Shown: positions 13,918 through 26,672 of the stretch, piece after piece
Numbering within the stretch: position 1 is the stretch's first letter
Layout of the letters: each line of letters starts with the position of its first letter
DNA from: Rhynchopus euleeides
Taxonomy: Eukaryota > Euglenozoa > Diplonemea > Diplonemida > Diplonemidae
Length of the DNA: 64,000 bases
NCBI GenBank assembly: GCA_963210315.1
Contig: OY723238.1
Location: forward strand, 1-64,000
Direction of reading: 5' to 3'
The notes under the pieces: model-generated
Told to the model about the DNA's origin: nothing
Databases searched by the model: none
The model's input: only the letters and a program-made list of their open reading frames with translations
Position numbers and translations under genes: made by a program

Positions 13918-15011
13918 GCGGGTTTGCGGGTTTGCGGGTTTGCGGGTTTGCGGGTTTGCGGGTTTGCGGGTTTGCGGGTTTGCGGGTTTGCGGGTTTGCG
14001 GGTTTGCGGGTTTGCGGGTTTGCGGGTTTGCGGGTTTGCGGGTTTGCGGGTTTGCGGGTTTGCGGGTTTGCGGGTTTGCGGGTTTGCGGGTTTGCGGGTT
14101 TGCGGGTTTGCGGGTTTGCGGGTTTGCGGGTTTGCGGGTTTGCGGGTTTGCGGGTTTGCGGGTTTGCGGGTTTGCGGGTTTGCGGGTTTGCGGGTTTGCG
14201 GGTTTGCGGGTTTGCGGGTTTGCGGGTTTGCGGGTTTGCGGGTTTGCGGGTTTGCGGGTTTGCGGGTTTGCGGGTTTGCGGGTTTGCGGGTTTGCGGGTT
14301 TGCGGGTTTGCGGGTTTGCGGGTTTGCGGGTTTGCGGGTTTGCGGGTTTGCGGGTTTGCGGGTTTGCGGGTTTGCGGGTTTGCGGGTTTGCGGGTTTGCG
14401 GGTTTGCGGGTTTGCGGGTTTGCGGGTTTGCGGGTTTGCGGGTTTGCGGGTTTGCGGGTTTGCGGGTTTGCGGGTTTGCGGGTTTGCGGGTTTGCGGGTT
14501 TGCGGGTTTGCGGGTTTGCGGGTTTGCGGGTTTGCGGGTTTGCGGGTTTGCGGGTTTGCGGGTTTGCGGGTTTGCGGGTTTGCGGGTTTGCGGGTTTGCG
14601 GGTTTGCGGGTTTGCGGGTTTGCGGGTTTGCGGGTTTGCGGGTTTGCGGGTTTGCGGGTTTGCGGGTTTGCGGGTTTGCGGGTTTGCGGGTTTGCGGGTT
14701 TGCGGGTTTGCGGGTTTGCGGGTTTGCGGGTTTGCGGGTTTGCGGGTTTGCGGGTTTGCGGGTTTGCGGGTTTGCGGGTTTGCGGGTTTGCGGGTTTGCG
14801 GGTTTGCGGGTTTGCGGGTTTGCGGGTTTGCGGGTTTGCGGGTTTGCGGGTTTGCGGGTTTGCGGGTTTGCGGGTTTGCGGGTTTGCGGGTTTGCGGGTT
14901 TGCGGGTTTGCGGGTTTGCGGGTTTGCGGGTTTGCGGGTTTGCGGGTTTGCGGGTTTGCGGGTTTGCGGGTTTGCGGGTTTGCGGGTTTGCGGGTTTGCG
15001 GGTTTGCGGGT
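13918..15011. repeat. (GGGTTTGC)n telomere-like microsatellite, about 137 perfect copies
   Basis: An uninterrupted array of the 8-mer GGGTTTGC, G-rich on the plus strand, with no variant copy noticed. The GGG runs are separated by five bases, so the plus strand can form G-quadruplexes. It has no stop codon in several frames, which creates long artefactual open frames (FAGLRVCG-type on plus, NPQTRKPA-type on minus). It is preceded by a G-run at about 13,848-13,869 and joins the 32-bp minisatellite directly. Confidence 0.98.
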
Positions 15012-18000
15012 TAAGGATTTTCCAGATCTGCAAGCAGGCAGCTCAAGGATTTTCCAGATCTGCAGGCAGGCAGCTCAAGGATTTTCCAGATCTGCAAGCA
15101 GGCAGCTCAAGGATTTTCCAGATCTGCAGGCAGGCAGCTCAAGGATTTTCCAGATCTGCAAGCAGGCAGCTCAAGGATTTTCCAGATCTGCAAGCAGGCA
15201 GCTCAAGGATTTTCCAGATCTGCAGGCAGGCAGCTCAAGGATTTTCCAGATCTGCAGGCAGGCAGCTCAAGGATTTTCCAGATCTGCAAGCAGGCAGCTC
15301 AAGGATTTTCCAGATCTGCAAGCAGGCAGCTCAAGGATTTTCCAGATCTGCAGGCAGGCAGCTCAAGGATTTTCCAGATCTGCAAGCAGGCAGCTCAAGG
15401 ATTTTCCAGATCTGCAGGCAGGCAGCTCAAGGATTTTCCAGATCTGCAAGCAGGCAGCTCAAGGATTTTCCAGATCTGCAGGCAGGCAGCTCAAGGATTT
15501 TCCAGATCTGCAAGCAGGCAGCTCAAGGATTTTCCAGATCTGCAGGCAGGCAGCTCAAGGATTTTCCAGATCTGCAAGCAGGCAGCTCAAGGATTTTCCA
15601 GATCTGCAGGCAGGCAGCTCAAGGATTTTCCAGATCTGCAAGCAGGCAGCTCAAGGATTTTCCAGATCTGCAAGCAGGCAGCTCAAGGATTTTCCAGATC
15701 TGCAGGCAGGCAGCTCAAGGATTTTCCAGATCTGCAAGCAGGCAGCTCAAGGATTTTCCAGATCTGCAGGCAGGCAGCTCAAGGATTTTCCAGATCTGCA
15801 AGCAGGCAGCTCAAGGATTTTCCAGATCTGCAGGCAGGCAGCTCAAGGATTTTCCAGATCTGCAGGCAGGCAGCTCAAGGATTTTCCAGATCTGCAAGCA
15901 GGCAGCTCAAGGAATTTCCAGATCTGCAGGCAGGCAGCTCAAGGATTTTCCAGATCTGCAAGCAGGCAGCTCAAGGATTTTCCAGATCTGCAGGCAGGCA
16001 GCTCAAGGATTTTCCAGATCTGCAAGCAGGCAGCTCAAGGATTTTCCAGATCTGCAGGCAGGCAGCTCAAGGATTTTCCAGATCGGCAAGCAGGCAGCTC
16101 AAGGATTTTCCAGATCTGCAGGCAGGCAGCTCAAGGATTTTCCAGATCTGCAAGCAGGCAGGTCAAGGATTTTCCAGATCTGCAAGCAGGCAGCTCAAGA
16201 TTTTCCAGATCGGCAAGCAGGCAGCTCAAGGATTTTCCAGATCTGCAAGCAGGCAGCTCAAGGATTTTCCAGATCGGCAAGCAGGCAGCTCAAGGATTTT
16301 CCAGATCTGCAGGCAGCAGCTCAAGGATTTTCCAGATCTGCAAGCAGGCAGCTCAAGGATTTTCCAGATCGGCAAGCAGGCAGCTCAAGGATTTTCCAGA
16401 TCTGCAAGCAGGCAGCTCAAGGATTTTCCAGATCTGCAGGCAGGCAGCTCAAGGATTTTCCAGATCTGCAAGCAGGCAGCTCAAGGATTTTCCAGATCTG
16501 CAGGCAGGCAGCTCAAGGATTTTCCAGATCGGCAAGCAGGCAGCTCAAGGATTTTCCAGATCTGCAGGCAGGCAGCTCAAGGATTTTCCAGATCTGCAAG
16601 CAGGCAGCTCAAGGATTTTCCAGATCTGCAAGCAGGCAGCTCAAGGATTTTCCAGATCGGCAAGCAGGCAGCTCAAGGATTTTCCAGATCTGCAGGCAGG
16701 CAGCTCAAGGATTTTCCAGATCTGCAGCAGGCAGCTCAAGGATTTTCCAGATCTGCAGGCAGGCAGCTCAAGGATTTTCCAGATCTGCAAGCAGGCAGCT
16801 CAAGGATTTTCCAGATCGGCAAGCAGGCAGCTCAAGGATTTTCCAGATCTGCAGGCAGGCAGCTCAAGGATTTTCCAGATCTGCAAGCAGGCAGCTCAAG
16901 GATTTTCCAGATCTGCAGGCAGGCAGCTCAAGGATTTTCCAGATCTGCAGGCAGGCAGCTCAAGGATTTTCCAGATCTGCAAGCAGGCAGCTCAAGGATT
17001 TTCCCAGATCTGCAGCAGGCAGCTCAAGGATTTTCCAGATCGGCAAGCAGGCAGCTCAAGGATTTTCCAGATCTGCAGGCAGGCAGCTCAAGGATTTTCC
17101 AGATCTGCAAGCAGGCAGCTCAAGGATTTTCCAGATCTGCAGGCAGGCAGCTCAAGGATTTTCCAGATCTGCAAGCAGGCAGCTCAAGGATTTTCCAGAT
17201 CGGCAAGCAGGCAGCTCAAGGATTTTCCAGATCTGCAGGCAGGCAGCTCAAGGATTTTCCAGATCTGCAAGCAGGCAGCTCAAGGATTTTCCAGATCTGC
17301 AGGCAGGCAGCTCAAGGATTTTCCAGATCTGCAAGCAGGCAGCTCAAGGATTTTCCAGATCTGCAAGCAGGCAGCTCAAGGATTTTCCAGATCGGCAAGC
17401 AGGCAGCTCAAGGATTTTCCAGATCTGCAAGCAGGCAGCTCAAGGATTTTCCAGATCTGCAGGCAGGCAGCTCAAGGATTTTCCAGATCTGCAGGCAGGC
17501 AGCTCAAGGATTTTCCAGATCGGCAAGCAGGCAGCTCAAGGATTTTCCAGATCTGCAGGCAGGCAGCTCAAGGATTTTCCAGATCTGCAAGCAGGCAGCT
17601 CAAGGATTTTCCAGATCTGCAGGCAGGCAGCTCAAGGATTTTCCAGATCTGCAAGCAGGCAGCTCAAGGATTTTCCAGATCGGCAAGCAGGCAGCTCAAG
17701 GATTTTCCAGATCTGCAAGCAGGCAGCTCAAGGATTTTCCAGATCTGCAGGCAGGCAGCTCAAGGATTTTCCAGATCTGCAAGCAGGCAGCTCAAGGATT
17801 TTCCAGATCTGCAGGCAGGCAGCTCAAGGATTTTCCAGATCGGCAAGCAGGCAGCTCAAGGATTTTCCAGATCTGCAGGCAGGCAGCTCAAGGATTTTCC
17901 AGATCTGCAAGCAGGCAGCTCAAGGATTTTCCAGATCTGCAGGCAGGCAGCTCAAGGATTTTCCAGATCTGCAGGCAGGCAGCTCAAGGATTTTCCAGAT

Positions 18001-21000
18001 CTGCAAGCAGGCAGCTCAAGGAATTTCCAGATCTGCAGGCAGGCAGCTCAAGGATTTTCCAGATCTGCAAGCAGGCAGCTCAAGGATTTTCCAGATCTGC
18101 AGGCAGGCAGCTCAAGGATTTTCCAGATCTGCAAGCAGGCAGCTCAAGGATTTTCCAGATCTGCAGGCAGGCAGCTCAAGGATTTTGTTCCAGATCTGCA
18201 AGCAGGCAGCTCAAGGATTTTCCAGATCTGCAGGCAGGCAGCTCAAGGATTTTCCAGATCTGCAAGCAGGCAGGTCAAGGATTTTCCAGATCTGCAAGCA
18301 GGCAGCTCAAGGATTTTCCAGATCGGCAAGCAGGCAGCTCAAGGATTTTCCAGATCTGCAAGCAGGCAGCTCAAGGATTTTCCAGATCGGCAAGCAGGCA
18401 GCTCAAGGATTTTCCAGATCTGCAGGCAGGCAGCTCAAGGATTTTCCAGATCTGCAAGCAGGCAGCTCAAGGATTTTCCAGATCGGCAAGCAGGCAGCTC
18501 AAGGATTTTCCAGATCTGCAAGCAGGCAGCTCAAGGATTTTCCAGATCTGCAGGCAGGCAGCTCAAGGATTTTCCAGATCGGCAAGCAGGCAGCTCAAGG
18601 ATTTTCCAGATCTGCAGGCAGGCAGCTCAAGGATTTTCCAGATCTGCAAGCAGGCAGCTCAAGGATTTTCCAGATCTGCAGGCAGGCAGCTCAAGGATTT
18701 TCCAGATCTGCAAGCAGGCAGCTCAAGGATTTTCCAGATCTGCAAGCAGGCAGCTCAAGGATTTTCCAGATCGGCAAGCAGGCAGCTCAAGGATTTTCCA
18801 GATCTGCAGGCAGGCAGCTCAAGGATTTTCCAGATCTGCAAGCAGGCAGCTCAAGGATTTTCCAGATCTGCAGGCAGGCAGCTCAAGGATTTTCCAGATC
18901 TGCAAGCAGGCAGCTCAAGGATTTTCCAGATCGGCAAGCAGGCAGCTCAAGGATTTTCCAGATCTGCAAGGCAGGCAGCTCAAGGATTTTCCAGATCTGC
19001 AAGCAGGCAGCTCAAGGATTTTCCAGATCTGCAAGGCAGGCAGCTCAAGGATTTTCCAGATCTGCAAGCAGGCAGCTCAAGGATTTCCAGATCTGCAAGC
19101 AGGCAGCTCAAGGATTTTCCAGATCTGCAAGCAGGCAGCTCAAGGATTTTCCAGATCGGCAGCAGGCAGCTCAAGGATTTTCCAGATCTGCAAGGCAGGC
19201 AGCTCAAGGATTTTCCAGATCTGCAGGCAGGCAGCTCAAGGATTTTCCAGATCTGCAAGCAGGCAGCTCAAGGATTTTCCAGATCTGCAAGCAGGCAGCT
19301 CAAGGATTTTCCAGATCGGCAAGCAGGCAGCTCAAGGATTTTCCAGATCTGCAGGCAGGCAGCTCAAGGATTTTCCAGATCTGCAGCAGGCAGCTCAAGG
19401 ATTTTCCAGATCTGCAGGCAGGCAGCTCAAGGATTTTCCAGATCTGCAAGCAGGCAGCTCAAGGATTTTCCAGATCTGCAAGCAGGCAGCTCAAGGATTT
19501 TTCCAGATCGGCAAGCAGGCAGCTCAAGGATTTTCCAGATCTGCAGGCAGGCAGCTCAAGGATTTTCCAGATCTGCAAGCAGGCAGCTCAAGGATTTTCC
19601 AGATCTGCAGGCAGGCAGCTCAAGGATTTTCCAGATCTGCAAGCAGGCAGCTCAAGGATTTTCCAGATCGGCAAGCAGGCAGCTCAAGGATTTTCCAGAT
19701 CTGCAGGCAGGCAGCTCAAGGATTTTCCAGATCTGCAAGCAGGCAGCTCAAGGATTTTCCAGATCTGCAGGCAGGCAGCTCAAGGATTTTCCAGATCTGC
19801 AAGCAGGCAGCTCAAGGATTTTCCAGATCTGCAAGCAGGCAGCTCAAGGATTTTCCAGATCGGCAAGCAGGCAGCTCAAGGATTTTCCAGATCTGCAGGC
19901 AGGCAGCTCAAGGATTTTCCAGATCTGCAAGCAGGCAGCTCAAGGATTTTCCAGATCTGCAGGCAGGCAGCTCAAGGATTTTCCAGATCTGCAAGCAGGC
20001 AGCTCAAGGATTTTCCAGATCGGCAAGCAGGCAGCTCAAGGATTTTCCAGATCTGCAGGCAGGCAGCTCAAGGATTTTCCAGATCTGCAAGCAGGCAGCT
20101 CAAGGATTTTCCAGATCTGCAGGCAGGCAGCTCAAGGATTTTCCAGATCTGCAAGCAGGCAGCTCAAGGATTTTCCAGATCTGCAGGCAGGCAGCTCAAG
20201 GATTTTCCAGATCTGCAAGCAGGCAGCTCAAGGATTTTCCAGATCGGCAAGCAGGCAGCTCAAGGATTTTCCAGATCTGCAAGCAGGCAGCTCAAGGATT
20301 TTCCAGATCTGCAGGCAGGCAGCTCAAGGATTTTCCAGATCTGCAGGCAGGCAGCTCAAGGATTTTCCAGATCGGCAAGCAGGCAGCTCAAGGATTTTCC
20401 AGATCTGCAGGCAGGCAGCTCAAGGATTTTCCAGATCTGCAAGCAGGCAGCTCAAGGATTTTCCAGATCTGCAGGCAGGCAGCTCAAGGATTTTCCAGAT
20501 CTGCAAGCAGGCAGCTCAAGGATTTTCCAGATCGGCAAGCAGGCAGCTCAAGGATTTTCCAGATCTGCAAGCAGGCAGCTCAAGGATTTTCCAGATCTGC
20601 AGGCAGGCAGCTCAAGGATTTTCCAGATCTGCAAGCAGGCAGCTCAAGGATTTTCCAGATCTGCAGGCAGGCAGCTCAAGGATTTTCCAGATCGGCAAGC
20701 AGGCAGCTCAAGGATTTTCCAGATCTGCAGGCAGGCAGCTCAAGGATTTTCCAGATCTGCAAGCAGGCAGCTCAAGGATTTTCCAGATCTGCAGGCAGGC
20801 AGCTCAAGGATTTTCCAGATCGGCAAGCAGGCAGCTCAAGAATTTTCCAGATCTGCAGGCAGGCAGCTCAAGGATTTTCCAGATCGGCAAGCAGGCAGCT
20901 CAAGGATTTTCCAGATCTGCAGGCAGGCAGCTCAAGGATTTTCCAGATCTGCAAGCAGGCAGCTCAAGGATTTTCCAGATCTGCAGGCAGGCAGCTCAAG

Positions 21001-22018
21001 GATTTTCCAGATCGGCAAGCAGGCAGCTCAAGGATTTTCCAGATCTGCAGGCAGGCAGCTCAAGGATTTTCCAGATCTGCAGGCAGGCAGCTCAAGGATT
21101 TTCCAGATCGGCAAGCAGGCAGCTCAAGGATTTTCCAGATCTGCAGGCAGGCAGCTCAAGGATTTTCCAGATCTGCAAGCAGGCAGCTCAAGGATTTTCC
21201 AGATCTGCAGGCAGGCAGCTCAAGGATTTTCCAGATCGGCAAGCAGGCAGCTCAAGGATTTTCCAGATCTGCAGGCAGGCAGCTCAAGGATTTTCCAGAT
21301 CTGCAGGCAGGCAGCTCAAGGATTTTCCAGATCGGCAAGCAGGCAGCTCAAGGATTTTCCAGATCTGCAGGCAGGCAGCTCAAGGATTTTCCAGATCTGC
21401 AAGCAGGCAGCTCAAGGATTTTCCAGATCTGCAGGCAGGCAGCTCAAGGATTTTCCAGATCGGCAAGCAGGCAGCTCAAGGATTTTCCAGATCTGCAGGC
21501 AGGCAGCTCAAGGATTTTCCAGATCTGCAGGCAGGCAGCTCAAGGATTTTCCAGATCGGCAAGCAGGCAGCTCAAGGATTTTCCAGATCTGCAGGCAGGC
21601 AGCTCAAGGATTTTCCAGATCGGCAAGCAGGCAGCTCAAGGATTTTCCAGATCTGCAGGCAGGCAGCTCAAGGATTTTCCAGATCTGCAAGCAGGCAGCT
21701 CAAGGATTTTCCAGATCTGCAGGCAGGCAGCTCAAGGATTTTCCAGATCGGCAAGCAGGCAGCTCAAGGATTTTCCAGATCTGCAGGCAGGCAGCTCAAG
21801 GATTTTCCAGATCGGCAAGCAGGCAGCTCAAGGATTTTCCAGATCTGCAGGCAGGCAGGCAGCTCAAGGATTTTCCAGATCTGCAAGCAGGCAGCTCAAG
21901 GATTTTCCAGATCGGCAAGCAGGCAGCTCAAGGATTTTCCAGATCTGCAGGCAGGCAGACAGCTCAAGGATTTTCCAGATCTGCAAGCAGGCAGCTCAAG
22001 GATTTTCCAGATCTGCAT
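15012..22018. repeat. 32-bp minisatellite, about 219 copies
   Basis: Contiguous 32-bp units containing CAGGCAGCTCAAGGATTTTC followed by CAGATCTGCAAG. Variants differ chiefly at two positions: GCAAGC versus GCAGGC, and CTGCAAG versus CGGCAAG. They recur in local patterns, which indicates segmental amplification. Occasional 1-4-base indels occur, for example near 16,198, 16,314, 16,727, 18,186 and 18,970-19,200. No spacers separate the units. Because 32 is not a multiple of 3 and the unit lacks plus-strand stops, open frames of over 2,700 codons arise by chance. No transcript evidence can be seen. Confidence 0.97.
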
Positions 22019-22078
22019 GTTTCTCGTTTACCTTTCGAAGTCTTCATGAATGATCCTGCACGACTCCAGCTCTATTCT
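22019..22078 (+). repeat. Retroelement-insert tail at the end of the minisatellite
   Basis: The roughly 55 bases after the last 32-bp unit closely match, with about six differences, the minus strand of 30,812-30,871. That is the 3' tail of the segment interrupting the reverse transcriptase. Both contain GAATGATCCTGCACGACTCC. See the finding on a shared mobile tail. Confidence 0.85.
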
Positions 22079-22811
22079 CATTGATTCTGTAATGTCGTCC
22101 TGGTTGTCGCTGTAATGGGAGAAACCTGCCCAGCAAAGTGCAAGAAAGGCAGATCCGGGTCTACTTTTCGTTCAGCGCACTTCCCACACCTAAACAACGT
22201 CAGATGGGTGGTGCGCGGAAGCCAGAAACGCGCGGAAGCCAAAAAGACGAAACAACGGCCCGTCGGGGGTCTTCGCTCTGTGCCAAAGTGTGTCAGGCTG
22301 CAGCCTCTCCTGTATGACGGCTCGCTTTCCTGCACTTCAGAGCAAAGGCCCCCAACAAGACCCAATGATACAAACTCGTCAGGGGTACCCTGACTGTGTG
22401 ACAGGGGAAAGAAGGTTGGTGTGATGAAGAAGGTTGGTTGATATGTGACGAAACTGAAAAAAGAAAAACACGAGGGTCGTTCCCTCATGCAGCGCCCGCT
22501 CCTCTCGCTTTGCACCAGGCAGAAGGAGACATGACATTACCCTGCACTCCTCGTGTTCGCATTGTCGTGATTGAGGAAACACGTGTTCGGGTGAACAAAA
22601 TGATGATAAAACACCCCCAATAGGATGACACAATCGTGTGCGGAAACATGAAACAGGGACACACTGGGAGAGAAGAATGTCACGTGTCTGCGGCACAACA
22701 CGAGGGGGTAATGATGCGGGCTGGCAGCTGGGTCGGGGTGGGAAGGGGGAGGGAGGTTGCCACACAGCGCAGGCCTCGGCGGGGAAGGGAAGGGGAAGGA
22801 CTGCACACAGG
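22079..22811. other. Spacer downstream of the subtilase; contains a short inverted-repeat element
   Basis: No supportable gene. At 22,265-22,280 and 22,338-22,353 lie 16-base arms in inverted orientation (14/16 match), a structure repeated at 52,898-53,010. The rest is unremarkable sequence that would hold the 3' UTR of the minus-strand protease gene. Confidence 0.6.
22265..22353. repeat. Short inverted-repeat element, copy 1
   Basis: Left arm GGGGGTCTTCGCTCTG and an inverted right arm ending in GGCCCCC. After the left arm the next bases, TGTGCCA, are shared with copy 2 at 52,898-53,010. This is likely a small non-autonomous element or a structured RNA; no target duplication was identified. 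Confidence 0.6.
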
Positions 22812-25800
22812 CTATGCTTCGGGTAAGGCTTTGTTCTGTGTCTTCTGTGTGGGGTCTCGGGCCCGCGCCTTACAACATGCGAACATAACCAAAGCCAGCG
22901 CACACAGAAGCACAGCCCCACCAACACCGACACCGATGCCGATCTTCTGTGCTTCGCTCAGCCCGCCTGGTGTCGCAGGTGTCTGAAGCACACAGCGGAA
23001 CTGTCCCGACACCTGCACGCGCGATGCACCCGACGTGCACTGCACTGCCTGGCACAGTCCGTGCGTGTCGGGCACAGCATGCACGGCCCCACCGGATGTG
23101 CAGGCCAGACCGTGGTGAACGCCTGCACTGGACACATGACCCAGGCTGCCCGGTGCAAGCACCGTCGCTTCGCGCCGTGCCGCACCCGCTGCATTCAGAG
23201 CATCCGCAAGCGACGCCGTCCCAGAGATGAGGTCCGCGTGTGCCACCTCCGCCTGCACGAGCCCCACCACCCACAGCCCGCCCTGCACCACAACGGCATC
23301 CACCTGTGTCACCTCCCCCAGCACCCCGCCCAGCAGGGCGTTGAACTCAGCCTCTGTCCACTGCGACAGGGTTGCCGCCTCGTAGAGCACCGTGAAGGAG
23401 ACCACCACACCCGAAGCCCCACCGGCCACACACAGCGGCACCGAGGGGGAGGCGGCCCTGTACCCTGGCGTGTGGCACACACACCCGCCTTCCACGCACG
23501 TCGACGCACCGTCCAGCAGCCCGTGCCTGCAGTCCTGCGTGGTGCGGCAGAACACAGTAGGCTCTTCAGGAAGGATGACGACTGATGGTGCAGGTGTCAC
23601 ACGTGGGGAAGGGGGCCTGCCAGTGTCTGGTGCGGAGGTTGTCGGTACTGCGGTCGGGACAGCCGTCGGTGGGGCTGGCGACGGCGGCGCAGGTGTCGGC
23701 GGGGCTGGTGTTGGCGGGGCTGGTGTCAGCGGGGCAGGTGTCGCAAGTGCCTCGGCAAGGCAGTCAAACTGCAGATCAAAACCACGTGAGAGTCCGTCAC
23801 TGGTGAACTGCACCACCACAGGACCCTGATAGTGCATCGTCGGAGGAAGGGACGTACCGTGCAGCGTCCGCTGCAGTGGGAAGTAGCCGTTGCCGCTCTC
23901 ACGGTAGATCCGCACGTAGTCGTAACTCCGTTCAGTCTCGAAGGTGACCCACGTCAGGTGTACAAATCTGTCACACTCGATGCGCCAGCAGTGGTTCTCG
24001 TTGGTGCCGTAGTTCAAGTGTGTGGTGCGTGTGGACTTCTCACCAAGCACCTCTGTCTCGTCAGTGCACTGGGAGGGGAACTCCACACCTTCACTTGGGG
24101 CCTCGGTGTCTGGTGCAGAGGTTGCTGGTGATGGTGTTGGGACAGGTGTCGGTCTGGAAGACCCAGAGCACACGAACTGCAGATCAAAACCACGCCCCTC
24201 GACGGAACCATCACTGTTGTTGAACTGCACCACCAGAGGACCCCGGTGGCGCATCGTTGCAGGAAGGGACGTACCGTGCAGCGTCTGCCGCAGTGGGAAG
24301 TAGCCGTTGCCGCTCTCACGGTAGATACGCACGTAGTCGGAACCCCGTTCAGTCTCGAAGGTGACCCACGTCAGGTGTACAAATCTGTCACACTCGATGC
24401 GCCAGCAGTGGTTCTCGTTGGTGCCGTAGTTCAAGTGTGTGATGCGTGTGGACTTCTCACCAAGCACCTCTGTCTCGTCAGTGCACTGGGAGGGGAACCC
24501 TTCACTTGGGGCCTCGGTGTCTGGTGCAGAGGTTGCTGATGTTGGGACAGGTGTTGTTGGTATGGAAGACCCAGAGCACACGAACTGCAGATCAAAACCA
24601 CGTGAGAGTACGGAACCATCACTGGTGAACTGCACCACCACAGGACCCTGGTAGTGCATCGTTGGAGGAAGGGACGTACCGTGCAGCCTCCGCTGCCGTG
24701 GGAAGTAGCCGTTGCCGCTCTCACGGTAGATCCGCACGTAGTCGGAACCCCGTTCGGTCTCGAAGGTGACCCACGTCAGGTGTACAAATCTGTCACACTC
24801 GATACGCCAGCAGTGGTTCTCGTTGGTGCCGTAATTCAAGTGTGTGATGCGTGTGTCGCCCTCACCAAGCACCTCTGTCTCGTCAGTGCACTGGGAGGGG
24901 AACAGCTCTGGTGCGGTCGGCGGAGGTTCTGAGACACACGAGTACTGCAGGGTGATGCCCATCCCAGCCAGGCTGTCCGAGCTTGTGAAGCGCACCACGA
25001 CAGGGCCTGCATGGTATGACGTCCGGGCGCTGCTGGTCTCTGACAGCTCCTGCAGTGTCGGGTACGATGGATTGCTCGCATTATAGACATGCACGTAGCT
25101 CCTGTACACCAGGTCAAGCTCAGCCCACACCAGCTCAACCACCTCGTCGCATTGGATGTGCCAGCACGCTGCAAACCTCGTCGGGTAGCTGCGGACGGGG
25201 TCCGCAGGGAAGGCAATTGTGCCCTCGGTGGTATTCTCAAGGTCCATGTAGGTCTCGTAGCAGTTCTCGTCCACTGCTGTGTACCCTGCAGGCTGCGGGT
25301 TGTCTGCACCCTCGCACGGCACGTGCAGCAGCTTGTTCGGGGAGCTGGTCCCCTCGTCAGTGACACGGCCCCTCAACGCGCTGTTCAGGAGCCACTCACG
25401 CACCTGTGCCGGCGTCGGTGCCGCCGCCTGCGTGCCGATGTACGCCGCAACCGCACCCGCAACAAGCGGGCTGGCCATGGAGGTCCCGGAGTAGATGCGG
25501 TACGCGTCAAACTGGGGCGGTGCGTTGTGCGGACTCGTCGTCGCGGAGGCTGGTGTGAGGAGCGCGACGAGTTCACCCGCACACCGGGTGCGAACAGGTC
25601 CACACACGTCCCGTAGTTCGAGAACGAGGCACGGTGGTCACCATCCCCACCGGTGAACATTGTGGCACCGACTGTTATCGCCTCGTCCACACGTGCAGGG
25701 GAGTAGGAGCAGGCATCCCAGTTGCTGTTCCCAGCAGCCACGACAACCGGCACCCCTGCACGCACCGCAGCGACGACAGCTGCATCCATCACCGAGCTCC

Positions 25801-26587
25801 CATCCCCGTCAAGCGACATGTTGATGACGCCACGACGCCCAGATGCACGCGCGTGTGCCACGGCAGCCTCAATGCCCGATACCACAGCGGAAGTGGACGC
25901 CATCCCAGCGTCCCCCAGCACCCGCACTGCGACAATGCGCGCCGACTTTGCAAACCCGAACTGTGCGCCGGCCACCGTCCCAGCAACGTGTGTCCCGTGC
26001 CCGCTCACATCGTTGGTGGAGGAGTAGGCAGAGAAGGCCTGCACGCACCGCCCCTGCAGGTCTGGGTGTGTGCAGTCCACCCCGCTGTCCACGACGTACG
26101 CATCCACCCCCTCGCCCCACGAGGCGTTGTGGTGGAACCCTTCCGGCACATACGCGTCTGCCACAGCGCGCCGCAGCCCCCACGGCACAGGGGCCTCCTG
26201 CGTGTCATCGCACTGCAGCTCTACAGCAGATGCAAATACCACCCCGTCCTCCTCCACCTGCCCCAGCACCCCGGCAAAACGGGTCTGCAGGTGCGCCAGC
26301 TGCGCGGGCGTCAGCGACATGGACACGGCGTAGAAGTACGGCTCGATGGCGCCAGCAGACTGCTCCGCGCCACCCACCAGCGTCTGGCCCGGGCGCCGCT
26401 GCAGCGGGTACGCCTCGTCGTCCATCTGAAGGGCCAGCGCACGCAGCTCCGCAACAGAGTGCACGGCGGTGTTATTCACAACCATGTTGTAGACCTTCTG
26501 CCCGCCGTCCGCAGCAGCGCCTGCGCTGTGCACCCCCAGGAGCAGCGCCACGAGGGCAGTGCTGCGCAACATCAGGCGGGATATCAT
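22812..26587 (-). pseudogene. Membrane-anchored subtilisin-like serine protease with CUB domains (one frameshift)
   Basis: Predicted type I membrane S8 peptidase. The ATG at 26,587 starts a signal peptide ([17 protein letters not shown]), then an I9-like propeptide. The catalytic Asp lies in YVVDSGVD (~166), His in GHGTHVAG (~197), oxyanion Asn in VAAGNS (~287) and Ser in GTSMASP (~370). Between Asn and Ser the frame shifts by one base near a GGG run at about 25,577; the downstream frame resumes at [10 protein letters not shown]. After the protease come one divergent and three near-identical CUB-type modules (CTDETEVLGE to FDLQFVC), a Pro/Thr/Ala linker, a small Cys-rich EGF-like segment, a ~90-residue uncharacterised domain and a C-terminal membrane helix (GIGVGVGGAVLLCALALVMF) with a short basic tail. 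Everything else is intact, so an assembly indel or recent mutation is likelier than old decay. An intron at this point looks unlikely. Confidence 0.88.
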
Positions 26588-26672
26588 CTGTGTGGTGTTG
26601 TGTGGGTCAGGGTCTGTCTCAACAAGCAAGCATCGTCAGTGATTCGTGGGAGAGGTGGGGGGGAGAGGGTAT

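Noticed and set aside
15012..22018. Possible CRISPR array
   Set aside because: Units are contiguous 32-mers without unique spacers, no cas genes are present and the DNA is eukaryotic.
13730..22084. Giant plus-strand open frames of over 2,700 codons
   Set aside because: They are a by-product of stop-free 8-bp and 32-bp tandem repeats read in several frames at once; there is no start context or domain.
22078..22933. Minus-strand frames downstream of the subtilase
   Set aside because: No domain or conservation signal; probably 3' UTR and spacer.
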